A stretch of 50,703 nt of DNA from Oscillospiraceae bacterium (GCA_017428565.1 JAFRQP010000084.1:1-50703), one strand, 5' to 3'. Counted from the first letter of the stretch, positions 43,703-50,703 are shown. A program made the numbers and translations. The notes: a model not told the origin generated them from the letters alone.

Positions 43703-45847
43703 TCAGCGCGCGCTGATGCGCACGGGGATCTCACAGCGCCCGTTTCCGCAGTCCGCGCTCAGGTTCAGATCGCCGTCCGCAGCCTTCAGCGCCTTGACGA
43801 TGCACTGCCGTCCGCCGTTGATGGGGGTCAGCTGCAGATAGGCCGTCCCGTCGCAGCTCCATACGCTGGCCATCTGCGCCTGCTGGCCGTAGCTGCCGAA
43901 GCCCTTGGCCGTCAGGATCACGCTGTCCTGCTCCTTCAGATCCAGAGAGAGCAGCTCCTGGTTCTGGTAGTAGATGCAGAGCTCTTCCAGAGGAAAGTCC
44001 TCCCGCAGCTCCGCATAGGAGAGATCGGAGGGCAGGGGGATCAGACTGCCGTCGTGCCGATCCACGTTGTACTGGCCGCCCTGCTGGGACTCGCCGTTCC
44101 AGGTGACGCGCAGGCAGTTGTACAGCGCCAGAGCGGGGCTGGGCACGTCGTGAATGTCGCAGTCAAGGAAGCTTGCGTCCTGCACCTCGTAGAACAGGAC
44201 CCCGCCGTCGGAGCAGTCGTAGATCTCGCAGCGCTCCAGGGAGATCCAGCTGCTGTCGGTAGCGTTCAGGCCCAGCACGCCGCAGCCGTAGAGCCGGCAG
44301 TCCGTCAGCGCCAGGCCGCTGCCGTAGCGGAAGTCCACCACGCCGCCGGCGCAGCTGCCCGCGCCCCGGGTGTGACCCAGGGTGAAGCCCTCCAGCGTTA
44401 CGTTATGACAGCCGCAGAAGCTGAGGACATTGGCGTAGCGGGGCACGGTCACCAGACTGGTTGCCGCCGGGTCCGGATTCGCCGCGCGGATGTGGAGATC
44501 GGAGACCCAGGAGATCACCAGCTCCGGCCCGTCGTAGCAGGAGGCCCAGCGGTAGTAGGGGCTCTCGGAGACCCCGAAGCCCTTGGCGGCGCTGAGATCA
44601 AAGACCTCCCCGTCCAGCACGATGGTGCGGTTGGGGCCGATGGCGTCCAGGAACTCATCCGCCGTGGTGACGGTGATGGTCTGCTCGGGCCCGGGCTCCT
44701 CCCGCAGGGGAAGTCTGCCCGCCGGGTCGATGGCGGCGTAGACCATGGAGAAGAGCTCCCGCTCGCTCAGCGACTTGCCCGTCAGATCCGCGGGGGGCAG
44801 CCCCTCGGGGCTTGCCCAGGCGTAGACCGCGCCCTCCGGGCCGCTGAAGCTGCAGCCGTCCACCACGCAGGGATTGTCGTAGTTCTGGAAGCCGTAGACC
44901 AGCACGTTGTTGCTGACCCGGTCGGACAGGAAGAAGCAGTTGCGGCTGCCGGTGCTGAGGAAGAGATAGTTGGCGCGGTTGCTGTAAACGGAGCAGTTGG
45001 TGACGACGAAGCCGTCGGTGTCGTTGGCCTGGAAGAGGGCATAGGCGCTGAAGTCCTCGCTGCCGATCTCATAGACCTCGCTGCCGTCCACCCACAGGTC
45101 CCGGCAGTTTGCGGCCTGCACGGCGGCGCTGCTGCACTCGTAGATCTGGGTGTCCAGGACGGTGAGCCCGTCGCAGCCCTGCGCGTAGACGCCCACGGTG
45201 CCGCAGCCGAAGAGACCGCAGCCCTGCACCTTCGCGTCCGTGCAGCATGCAAAGTCCAGCACGCCGCCCATGCACTCGCCGCGATCCGGGCTGTGACCGG
45301 CGGTGATCCCCTCCACGGACACGCCGCTGCAGTTGCGGAAGGTGATCACGAACACATAGCGGGGCAGGGCGTTGAGGAAGCTGACGCCCCGGCCGGCGCC
45401 CCGGATGGTCAGGCCCTCCACATCATGGATCTCCAGGCCGAACTCCGGCTCGTCATAGGTCGGCGCCATGTTCCAGGTATAGTAGGGGGAGGCGTCAAGC
45501 CTGCCGTAGTTCACGGCCACGGAGAGATCATAGACCCCGGGGGCCATTTCGATGACGGTGTTGGGCGCGATGGCGTCCAGCAGCTCGTCCACATTGGAGA
45601 CGGAGACCGTGACGGGCTCCGGCGTGGGCTCCGGTGTGGGCTCCGGCGCGGGGGCCTCCGTGGGCGCGGGCGCGGGGGAGTCGGTGGGCGCGGGCTCCTG
45701 AGTCTCGGCGGCCTCGGCCTCCTGGCTCTCGGGCTGGGGAGCCTCGGCGCCCTGGGGCTGGGCGGCCTCCTGCGCGCCGCAGCCGCAGAGCAGCAGCAGA
45801 GCCAGCAGGGCCGCCAGCGTCCGCAGCAGTTTTCCGGTTTGTTTCAT
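43703..45847 (-). CDS. Lipoprotein with two right-handed beta-helix domains, paralogue of the M56 fusion
   Basis: A 714-residue lipoprotein. The N-terminus LRTLAALLALLLLCGCG carries a lipobox Cys23 and matches the fourth membrane segment of the neighbouring M56 fusion almost letter for letter. A Pro/Glu/Ala linker (~25-80) is followed by two beta-helix domains (~82-370 and ~385-610), again with VDELLDAIAPNTVIEMAPGVYDLS, FRNCSGVSVEGITAGHS, GLFGCGTVGVYAQGCDGL and CEIYDCSDGGV, and an Ig-like end. Beta-helices of this type bind or cut polysaccharides; I see no clear catalytic residues. The ATG at 45847 is chosen over the upstream extension because it begins the signal peptide. Confidence 0.82.
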   Translation of the reverse strand: MKQTGKLLRTLAALLALLLLCGCGAQEAAQPQGAEAPQPESQEAEAAETQEPAPTDSPAPAPTEAPAPEPTPEPTPEPVTVSVSNVDELLDAIAPNTVIEMAPGVYDLSVAVNYGRLDASPYYTWNMAPTYDEPEFGLEIHDVEGLTIRGAGRGVSFLNALPRYVFVITFRNCSGVSVEGITAGHSPDRGECMGGVLDFACCTDAKVQGCGLFGCGTVGVYAQGCDGLTVLDTQIYECSSAAVQAANCRDLWVDGSEVYEIGSEDFSAYALFQANDTDGFVVTNCSVYSNRANYLFLSTGSRNCFFLSDRVSNNVLVYGFQNYDNPCVVDGCSFSGPEGAVYAWASPEGLPPADLTGKSLSERELFSMVYAAIDPAGRLPLREEPGPEQTITVTTADEFLDAIGPNRTIVLDGEVFDLSAAKGFGVSESPYYRWASCYDGPELVISWVSDLHIRAANPDPAATSLVTVPRYANVLSFCGCHNVTLEGFTLGHTRGAGSCAGGVVDFRYGSGLALTDCRLYGCGVLGLNATDSSWISLERCEIYDCSDGGVLFYEVQDASFLDCDIHDVPSPALALYNCLRVTWNGESQQGGQYNVDRHDGSLIPLPSDLSYAELREDFPLEELCIYYQNQELLSLDLKEQDSVILTAKGFGSYGQQAQMASVWSCDGTAYLQLTPINGGRQCIVKALKAADGDLNLSADCGNGRCEIPVRISAR

Positions 45848-45911
45848 CGGGTTTCGCCTGCCTTTCCAAGCAATCAAAAAAGAAAAATCGGGATCAGAGA
45901 AAAAATGTCCC

Positions 45912-45932
45912 GTCAGGAAGGAGCTTCCTGAC
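45912..45932 (-). promoter_or_regulatory. Leader hairpin of the beta-helix lipoprotein gene
   Basis: GTCAGGAAG and CTTCCTGAC form a perfect 9-bp stem with a 3-base loop, just after the predicted start point on the minus strand. Role unknown: RNA stability or attenuation. Confidence 0.45.
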
Positions 45933-45939
45933 AAAAACT

Positions 45940-45968
45940 ACTGTATCACGCGCCGCGGCGCTTGTCGA
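45940..45968 (-). promoter_or_regulatory. Promoter of the beta-helix lipoprotein gene
   Basis: Minus strand: TCGACA (45968-45963), 17-bp spacer, TACAGT (45945-45940). TTCTTAAGAA lies upstream at 45987-45996, the same 10-mer as upstream of the blaI promoter. Confidence 0.55.
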
Positions 45969-46057
45969 GAACGAGAGTGTGAAGATTTCTTAAGAACGCC
46001 CCGGAAAGAATCCGGGGGAGAAACAGATGGTTGCGTGCAAATTCCGCCGCGCTGTGG

Positions 46058-46063
46058 TATAGT
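46058..46063 (+). promoter_or_regulatory. Extended -10 element of the XRE/zinc-ribbon regulator gene
   Basis: TGG-TATAGT at 46055-46063, about 22 bases before the ATG. The -35 position is poor (GTGCAA), which an extended -10 can compensate. Confidence 0.5.
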
Positions 46064-46084
46064 ACAACCAAAGGAGGTGCTCTT

Positions 46085-46849
46085 ATGAATACAAAAGATG
46101 TGATTTACGGCCTGCGGACGAAGCACGGCCTGTCCCAGGACGAGCTGGCGGAGAAGCTTTTCGTGACCCGGCAGGCGGTGTCCCGCTGGGAAAACGGGGA
46201 GACCGTGCCGAATACCGAGACGCTGAAGCTGCTGTCCCGGCTCTTCCGCGTTTCCATCAACACCCTGCTGGGTTCGCCCCGGCAGCTCATCTGCCAGTGC
46301 TGCGGCATGCCCCTGGAGGACGAGATCCTGGGCCGGGATAAGGACGGGGCGCTGAATGAGGACTACTGCCAGTGGTGCTACGCCGACGGGAGCTATACCT
46401 ACAGCGACATGGACGAGCTGATCGAGGTCTGCGTCCCCAACATGGTGAGCCAGGGCTTCTCCGAGGAGCGGGCCAGGGCCTGGCTGCGGGAGAGTCTGCC
46501 GGAGCTGGACTACTGGAAGCGGCACGAGGAGCTGGCGGGAGACGGGCAGTTCGAGGCGCTGAAAAAACAGCTGGTGGAGGAGATCAACGCCCTGGGCGTG
46601 CCGGGCATGCCGAAGGTGGAACGGCTCAACGCCCTGGTGGGCAGCTATGTGAACCTGGCCTACCCCCTCCCCGGCGGGGCGGCGGTGAAGTTCCTGGACG
46701 ACAGGACCACCTATCTGGGGACCCAGCTGGAGCCGGAGGACGGCGGGGAGCGCTGCTTCGGCGTCCTGGCCAATGTGGACTTCATCCTGGTCTGCACCTA
46801 CGGCTGCGAGGGGAGCGATCCGGAGCTGCTGCTCTATAAGAAACGGTAA
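46085..46849 (+). CDS. XRE regulator fused to a zinc-ribbon domain
   Basis: A 254-residue protein. Residues ~4-60 form an HTH_3 domain (YGLRTKHGLSQDELAEKLFVTRQAVSRWENGETVPNTETLKLLSRLF). Residues ~70-150 contain CQCCGMPLEDE and CQWCYADG, a putative zinc ribbon as in the DUF family often found with XRE domains, then YSDMDELIEVCVPNMV. The C-terminal ~95 residues (LNALVGSYVNLAYPLPGGAAVKFLDDRTTYLGTQLEPEDGGERCFGVLANVDFILVCTYGCEG) look like a small ligand-binding beta domain. It could sense a metal or small molecule. The start follows AAAGGAGG. It has its own terminator at 46864. Confidence 0.85.
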   Translation: MNTKDVIYGLRTKHGLSQDELAEKLFVTRQAVSRWENGETVPNTETLKLLSRLFRVSINTLLGSPRQLICQCCGMPLEDEILGRDKDGALNEDYCQWCYADGSYTYSDMDELIEVCVPNMVSQGFSEERARAWLRESLPELDYWKRHEELAGDGQFEALKKQLVEEINALGVPGMPKVERLNALVGSYVNLAYPLPGGAAVKFLDDRTTYLGTQLEPEDGGERCFGVLANVDFILVCTYGCEGSDPELLLYKKR

Positions 46850-46863
46850 AACCGGAACTACGC

Positions 46864-46892
46864 AAAAAGGACGCCCTCGGGGCGTCCTTTTT
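46864..46892. terminator. Bidirectional terminator
   Basis: AAAAAGGACGCCC/GGGCGTCCTTTTT with loop TCG, between the XRE gene and convergent iorB. Confidence 0.93.
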
Positions 46893-46919
46893 GTCGTGCT
46901 TATGCAGTTTTTCTCAGCC

Positions 46920-47495
46920 TCAGACCGCCTCGTAGCCGGCGCGGTAGGCCTTCAGGTTCAGCTCCTTGAACTTGGCGGGGACGGTCTCGGCGATGACGGC
47001 CTCCCAGTCGATATCGTCCATGTGCAGGGCCTTGACCATGCCGCCGAAGAGGACGATGTTCATGCACTTGGCGTTGCCCAGCTCCTCGGCGATCTTCTCC
47101 GCGTTCAGAACCAGGCAGCGGTAGTTCTTCTGCATGGCCTCCAGGCAGCCCTGGGGGTACTCGCAGAGGCCCGCGGCGATGCTGGAGGAGGCCATCTCGT
47201 AATCGTTGATGACGGCCACGCCCTCGGGCTTCAGGAAGTCGGCATAGCGGACGGCTTCCATCTTCTCAAAGGCCACGATGATATCCGCCGCGCCCTTGCC
47301 GATGACCGGGGACCAGACCTTCTCGCCCCAGTGGACCTGGGTGGAGACGCTGCCGCCCCGCTGGCTCATGCCGTGGACCTCGGACATCTTCACGTCGTAG
47401 CCGGCCTTCATCAGACCGTTCACCAGCACCTTGGCGGTGAGGATGGCGCCCTGGCCGCCGACGCCCACCAGCAGCGCGCTCTTGCTTTCCTTCAT
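46920..47495 (-). CDS. iorB: Indolepyruvate ferredoxin oxidoreductase, beta subunit
   Basis: A 191-residue subunit of the oxygen-sensitive enzyme that oxidatively decarboxylates aryl-pyruvates to aryl-acetyl-CoA with ferredoxin. The N-terminal LLVGVGGQGAILTAKVLVNGLMKAGYDVKMSEVHGMSQRGGSVSTQVHWG is the gamma-domain signature (GVGGQG and SEVHGMSQRGG). The rest (VIGKGAADIIVAFEKMEAVRYADFLKPEGVAVIND) matches the family. It begins five bases after iorA's stop, behind GGAG, so the two subunits are made together. Confidence 0.94.
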   Translation of the reverse strand: MKESKSALLVGVGGQGAILTAKVLVNGLMKAGYDVKMSEVHGMSQRGGSVSTQVHWGEKVWSPVIGKGAADIIVAFEKMEAVRYADFLKPEGVAVINDYEMASSSIAAGLCEYPQGCLEAMQKNYRCLVLNAEKIAEELGNAKCMNIVLFGGMVKALHMDDIDWEAVIAETVPAKFKELNLKAYRAGYEAV

Positions 47496-47500
47496 GCCGC

Positions 47501-49249
47501 TCACTCCTTCCTCATAATGGCGCCCTTGGGGCAGACCTGGGCGCAGACCGTGCAGCCCACGCACTGATTCTGGTCGATGCGGGCCTTCTTGTTCTCCACC
47601 AGGATGGCGGGGCAGCCCACGCGCAGGCAGCTCTTGCAGCCGATGCACTTGTCCGCGTCCACCACGCACTTGCCGATGTCGTGCTTGATGCCCTTGATGA
47701 GCAGGCAGGGACGCCGCACCACGATGGCGGCGGGGACCTCGGAGGCGGCGGCCTTCACCACGGCCTCGTCCATGGCCTTCAGATCCTGGGGATCCACGAT
47801 CTGGATGAACTGGTAGCCCATGGACTCCAGCACCTTCTCGATGCGGATCTTCTCGGCGATCTCGCCCTGGAGGGTCTTGCCGGAGCCGGGGTTGTCCTGG
47901 TGGCCGGTCATGCCGGTGATGGAGTTGTCCAGCACCACGGGGATCATATGCCCCTTGTTGTAGATGATCTCGGCGGCGCCGGTCATGCCGCTGTGGAAGA
48001 AGGTGGAGTCGCCCACCACGCCGAAGACCTTGCGGGGGTCGCCGGTGAGCTCCAGGGTCTTGGCCAGGCCCATGCCCACGCTGAAGCCGGCGCCCATGCA
48101 CACGCAGGTGTCCGCCGCGTTCAGGGGAGCCGCGCCGCCCAGGGTGTAGCAGCCGATGTCGCCGGTGACGATGAAGTTCTTGTGCCGGGACATGGTGTAG
48201 AAGAAGCCGCGGTGGGGGCAGCCGGGGCAGAGAGCGGGGGGACGGGACACGGCGCTGACGCCCAGATCGGGAGCCTCGTATTTCTCGCCGAAGAGCCGCT
48301 CCTTCAGCAGCTGGGGATTGAACTCATAGAGCTTGCCGGTGAGCTCCTTGCCCACGCAGTCGATGCCGGCGGCCTTGATCTGCTCCTCCATAAAGGGATC
48401 CAGCTCCTCGATGACGTAGAGCTTCTCCACCTGGGAGGCAAATTCCCGGATGAGCTTCATGGGCAGGGGGTTGGTGAGCCCCAGCTTCAGGAAGGAGGTG
48501 TCCTCGGGGAACACGTCCTTGGCGTAGAGATAGGCGATGGAGGCGGTGATGACGCCGATTTTGTGGCCCTTGATCTCCATCTTGTTGAGGCAGCAGGTAT
48601 TGCCGTACTCCTCCAGCGCGGCCATGTTCTTCTCCACCTTGGGGTGGTTGCGGTAGGCCAGCGCGGGGGTGCAGGAGAATTTCATGGGGTTGCGGACGTA
48701 GGGCTTCAACTCCGGCTCCTCCCGCTGGCCCAGGCACACCAGGCTCTTGGAGTGGGAGACGCGGGTGGTGGTGCGGAAGAGCACCGGCGCGTCAAACATC
48801 TCGGAGATCTTGTAGGCCTCCTTCATGAAGTCCTTGCACTCCTGGGAGTCGGAGGGCTCCACCAGAGGGATCTTGGCGGAGCGGGCGTAATGCCGGTTGT
48901 CCTGCTCGTTCTGGGAGGAGTGCATGCTGGGATCGTCGGCGCTGACGATGACCATGCCGCCGTTGACGCCGTTGTAGGCGGCGGTGAACATGGGGTCGGC
49001 GGCCACGTTGAGACCCACGTGCTTCATGGCGCAGAGGCTGCGCACGCCGGCGATGCTGGCGCCGTAGGCCACCTCGGTGGCGACCTTCTCGTTGGGAGCC
49101 CATTCGCAATAGAGCGCGTCCTTGTATTGGGGAAGATTCTCGAAGATTTCGGTGCTGGGGGTGCCGGGATAAGCCGAGCAGAGCTTGACACCGGCTTCAT
49201 AGGCCCCGCGGGCGATAGCCTCGTTCCCGGAAAACAGAACCTTGTCCAT
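47501..49249 (-). CDS. iorA: Indolepyruvate ferredoxin oxidoreductase, alpha subunit
   Basis: A 582-residue subunit. The N-terminal pyrimidine-binding part has KLCSAYPGTPSTEIFENL and EWAPNEKVATEVAYGASIAGVRSLCAMKHVGLNVAADP. The thiamine-diphosphate site is GDSTFFHSGMTGAAEIIYNKGHMIPVVLDNSITGMTGHQDNPG (GDS ... N, ~413-455). Two [4Fe-4S] motifs lie at the C-terminus (CIGCKSCLRVGCP and CVGCTVCAQVCP). The enzyme should release aryl-acetyl-CoA from Trp/Tyr/Phe-derived 2-oxo acids, with energy yield as CoA esters. The start at 49249 follows AAGGAAG; an upstream extension to 49285 is less likely. Confidence 0.95.
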   Translation of the reverse strand: MDKVLFSGNEAIARGAYEAGVKLCSAYPGTPSTEIFENLPQYKDALYCEWAPNEKVATEVAYGASIAGVRSLCAMKHVGLNVAADPMFTAAYNGVNGGMVIVSADDPSMHSSQNEQDNRHYARSAKIPLVEPSDSQECKDFMKEAYKISEMFDAPVLFRTTTRVSHSKSLVCLGQREEPELKPYVRNPMKFSCTPALAYRNHPKVEKNMAALEEYGNTCCLNKMEIKGHKIGVITASIAYLYAKDVFPEDTSFLKLGLTNPLPMKLIREFASQVEKLYVIEELDPFMEEQIKAAGIDCVGKELTGKLYEFNPQLLKERLFGEKYEAPDLGVSAVSRPPALCPGCPHRGFFYTMSRHKNFIVTGDIGCYTLGGAAPLNAADTCVCMGAGFSVGMGLAKTLELTGDPRKVFGVVGDSTFFHSGMTGAAEIIYNKGHMIPVVLDNSITGMTGHQDNPGSGKTLQGEIAEKIRIEKVLESMGYQFIQIVDPQDLKAMDEAVVKAAASEVPAAIVVRRPCLLIKGIKHDIGKCVVDADKCIGCKSCLRVGCPAILVENKKARIDQNQCVGCTVCAQVCPKGAIMRKE

Positions 49250-49294
49250 AAGCGGTACTTCCTTTCTCGTCCAAATGAGGATCATGCTGGTCTT

Positions 49295-49323
49295 ATCTTA
49301 CAAAAGGACTTGAAATGTGTAAA
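49295..49323 (-). promoter_or_regulatory. Promoter of iorAB
   Basis: Minus strand: TTTACA (49323-49318), 17-bp spacer, TAAGAT (49300-49295). Confidence 0.6.
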
Positions 49324-49338
49324 ACACTTCCTTATAAT
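49310..49338 (+). promoter_or_regulatory. Promoter of the LysR gene
   Basis: TTGAAA (49310-49315), 17-bp spacer, TATAAT (49333-49338). It overlaps the -35 of the divergent iorAB promoter. GTGT-AAA-ACAC lies between (49317-49327). Confidence 0.75.
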
Positions 49339-49344
49339 AGGGGC

Positions 49345-49359
49345 ATAAGAAACGCTTAT
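49345..49359. promoter_or_regulatory. LysR-type box
   Basis: ATAAG-AAACG-CTTAT, a perfect dyad containing the T-N11-A spacing of LysR sites, just after the LysR promoter -10 and between the divergent genes. It suggests autoregulation and control of iorAB. Confidence 0.6.
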
Positions 49360-49381
49360 TGCCATAAGAGAAGGTGATTTT

Positions 49382-50287
49382 GTGACCACGACGCAGGCTC
49401 TTTACGTACTGGAGGTGGCGGCCTGCCGCAGCATGTCCCGGGCGGCCCAGCGGCTCTACGTGTCCCAGTCGGCCATCTCCCAGCAGATCCAGCGGCTGGA
49501 GCAGGAGCTGGGCTGCGCCCTCTTCACCCGCACGGTCCACGGGCTGGAGCCCACCGCCGCGGGGGAGCGCTTCTGCCGCCAGGCCCGCCCGGTGATCGAC
49601 GCCTGGCAGAAGCTCTGCCGGGACGTCCAGGCCAGCAACCCCACCGCCCGCAAGCAGCTGCGCATCGGCCTGGGCTCCCGGGTCTACTCCAACAGCCTTT
49701 TTGAGGACATCGTGCGCTATTTCGAGGGGCAGCCGGAGATCGAAGTGTCCTTTTTCACCGAGGCGGGCATGGACTTTCTCATGGCCCTGCGGCAGCAGCA
49801 GGTGGATCTGGTGCTGGACCGGCTCCCCACGGAGGACTATCTGGACCGGCAGAGCGAGTACAGCAGCATCCCCCTGGTGCGGGAGCGGCAGTGCGTGCTC
49901 CTGTCCCGGCTGGACCCCCTGGCCGGGCGGGAGCGCATCGCCATCCGGGAGCTGGAGGGGACCACGGTGATCTCCGGCCTGGAACACTCCGCCGAGGACC
50001 GGCAGCTCAAGGAGCTCTGCAGCCGCCACGGCTTCACGCCCCGGCGGATCTACCGCTCCGACAGCATCGAGACCAACATGAGCCTGACCCGCAGCGGCGT
50101 GGGGGTGGTGCTGGGGCCGGAGTCCTTTGCCCGCTACTACAACGTGGCGGCGGTGCCCCTGGAGCCGGAGACGGAGGCCAGCCTGCGCTTCGTGTGTCTC
50201 AAAAACCTGCTGCAGCGCCGGGAGATCCGCCAGTTCCGGGACTTTCTGGTGGAGACCTGCCGGGCGCACAAGCTCCTGGCGGAATGA
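49382..50287 (+). CDS. LysR-family transcriptional regulator, probable regulator of iorAB
   Basis: A 301-residue regulator. An N-terminal winged HTH (LYVLEVAACRSMSRAAQRLYVSQSAISQQIQRLEQELGCALFTRTVHGLEPTAAGERF, ~8-65) is followed by a two-domain periplasmic-binding-like effector domain (~90-290; LRIGLGSRVYSNSLFEDIVRYFEGQPEIEVSFF and GVGVVLGPESF). The GTG at 49382 follows GAAGGTG. The divergent position to iorAB and the T-N11-A dyad between them are the usual LysR-target layout. The effector is likely an aromatic 2-oxo acid or amino acid (inference). Confidence 0.9.
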   Translation: MTTTQALYVLEVAACRSMSRAAQRLYVSQSAISQQIQRLEQELGCALFTRTVHGLEPTAAGERFCRQARPVIDAWQKLCRDVQASNPTARKQLRIGLGSRVYSNSLFEDIVRYFEGQPEIEVSFFTEAGMDFLMALRQQQVDLVLDRLPTEDYLDRQSEYSSIPLVRERQCVLLSRLDPLAGRERIAIRELEGTTVISGLEHSAEDRQLKELCSRHGFTPRRIYRSDSIETNMSLTRSGVGVVLGPESFARYYNVAAVPLEPETEASLRFVCLKNLLQRREIRQFRDFLVETCRAHKLLAE

Positions 50288-50568
50288 AGGAATGAAGGAA
50301 TGAAGAAATGAATAATGAATAATGAATAATGAATATTGAATAATTATGGTGTCGGCTGCGCCGACGGATTGAAAAAGCTCGGTCCGGACGCCGTAGGGGC
50401 GCTTCACGAAGCGCCCGGGGACACAGGGCGCGGTTGGTCCGGGCGCCGTAGGGACGGGCATTGCCCGTCCGCCGTCCCGCGGCAACGTTGGTTTGCGCCG
50501 TAGGGGCGGCAACCTGCCGCCCGCGGATACGGGGCCAGCCGGTCCCCGCGCCGTAGGGACGGGCATTG
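50288..50568 (+). repeat. Simple repeats and a direct array of REP-like units
   Basis: After the lysR stop lies a GAATGAAGGAATGAAG/AATGAATAATGAATAATG low-complexity run (to ~50350), then a GTCGGCTGCGCCGAC hairpin. GTAG-footed hairpins follow at 50393, 50448, 50500 and 50553, all in the same direction, spaced 52-55 bp. Their palindromes differ (GGGCGCTTCACGAAGCGCCC, GGACGGGCATTGCCCGTCC, GGGCGGCAACCTGCCGCCC). The last one is cut at its centre. No gene. Confidence 0.9.
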
Positions 50569-50703
50569 TGTCAAGGGAAACATGGTAAACAGCAGTGAAG
50601 GGACATGGTATACACATTCACAACCTTGAAATGGAACGGTTGAGGAGCTTACCGTCTTCAACACGGTATTCCGCAATTTTGAAGTTTCTATAGCAAAGCA
50701 AAA
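50569..50703. mobile_element. Left end of a probable insertion sequence, IS21-like
   Basis: From 50569 (TGTCAAGGGAAACATGG) the composition changes from GC-rich to AT-richer and a REP-like palindrome is interrupted. Two direct copies of an AAGGGA(A)ACATGGTA(A/T)ACA-type motif lie within the first 50 bases, which recalls the multiple terminal repeats of IS21-family elements. The transposase would be beyond the window. The family call is tentative. Confidence 0.5.

Noticed and set aside
50404-50676. Minus-strand gene at the right edge
   Set aside because: The frame runs through REP-like hairpins and into the IS end; no ribosome site or motif.

Overview
The window looks like a chromosomal segment of a GC-rich, spore-forming anaerobic Firmicute, most likely an Oscillospiraceae/Oscillospirales gut bacterium (inference). 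Supporting signs are clear Shine-Dalgarno sites, sporulation genes (spoIIR, yabP, yabQ), a divIC-yabR cluster in Bacillus-like order, a family I CoA-transferase of the butyrate-forming type, a ferredoxin-dependent indolepyruvate oxidoreductase (iorAB), and many intergenic hairpin repeats of the kind common in gut clostridia. No species can be named from sequence alone.

Layout. 1-3206 is the tail-tip and lysis end of a prophage or phage-derived element: glycine-rich protein, two accessory tail proteins, CHAP endolysin, a membrane protein, a 58-bp repeat array and an r1t-type holin. 3256-4250 is a five-tRNA operon (Gly, Arg, His, Gln, Lys) followed by foldback copies of the tRNA-Lys 3' end. 4260-10712 holds an Ig-like surface protein, a GH13 glucosidase with a repeat-derived C-terminal tail overlapping ispE, spoIIR and a DegV protein. 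11085-11393 is tRNA-Val with a second tRNA-3'-end duplication. 11769-19241 carries regulators, a GNAT enzyme, a lipoprotein, azlCD, prs, a YdeI-like protein, a DUF4234 protein, a zinc-ribbon protein, acylphosphatase and an SGNH hydrolase. 19319-23879 has a GPH sugar symporter, yabP-yabQ-divIC-yabR and the CoA-transferase. 23967-29849 encodes zinc-ribbon membrane proteins, a condensation-fold acyltransferase, a DUF1653 protein and a beta-lactamase-fold membrane protein. 30210-36890 has an FlK-like thioesterase, an MBL-fold protein, DUF4037/TPR genes, a YyaL-like thioredoxin-fold protein and a lipoprotein. 36891-38064 is a gene-poor, hairpin-rich stretch. 38125-46849 has mutY, a BlaI repressor with an M56/beta-helix fusion, a paralogous beta-helix lipoprotein and an XRE regulator. 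46920-50287 is iorAB with a divergent LysR regulator. The right edge (50569 on) appears to enter an insertion sequence.

Most striking is the repeat ecology. (i) About twenty REP-like units carry a GTAG foot followed by a perfect or near-perfect hairpin whose arms differ between copies but stay paired. (ii) A two-hairpin element occurs singly and as two tandem arrays placed directly before genes, the last unit supplying the Shine-Dalgarno sequence. (iii) Repeats of these kinds sit in frame inside two proteins (the GH13 glucosidase tail and the YyaL homologue). (iv) The 3' ends of tRNA-Lys and tRNA-Val are duplicated around small foldback cassettes. The best candidate for an undescribed protein system is the BlaI repressor with an M56 sensor protease whose sensor part is a double right-handed beta-helix, next to a secreted paralogue of that sensor part. 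Promoter, terminator and operator calls rest on consensus matching by eye and are predictions.
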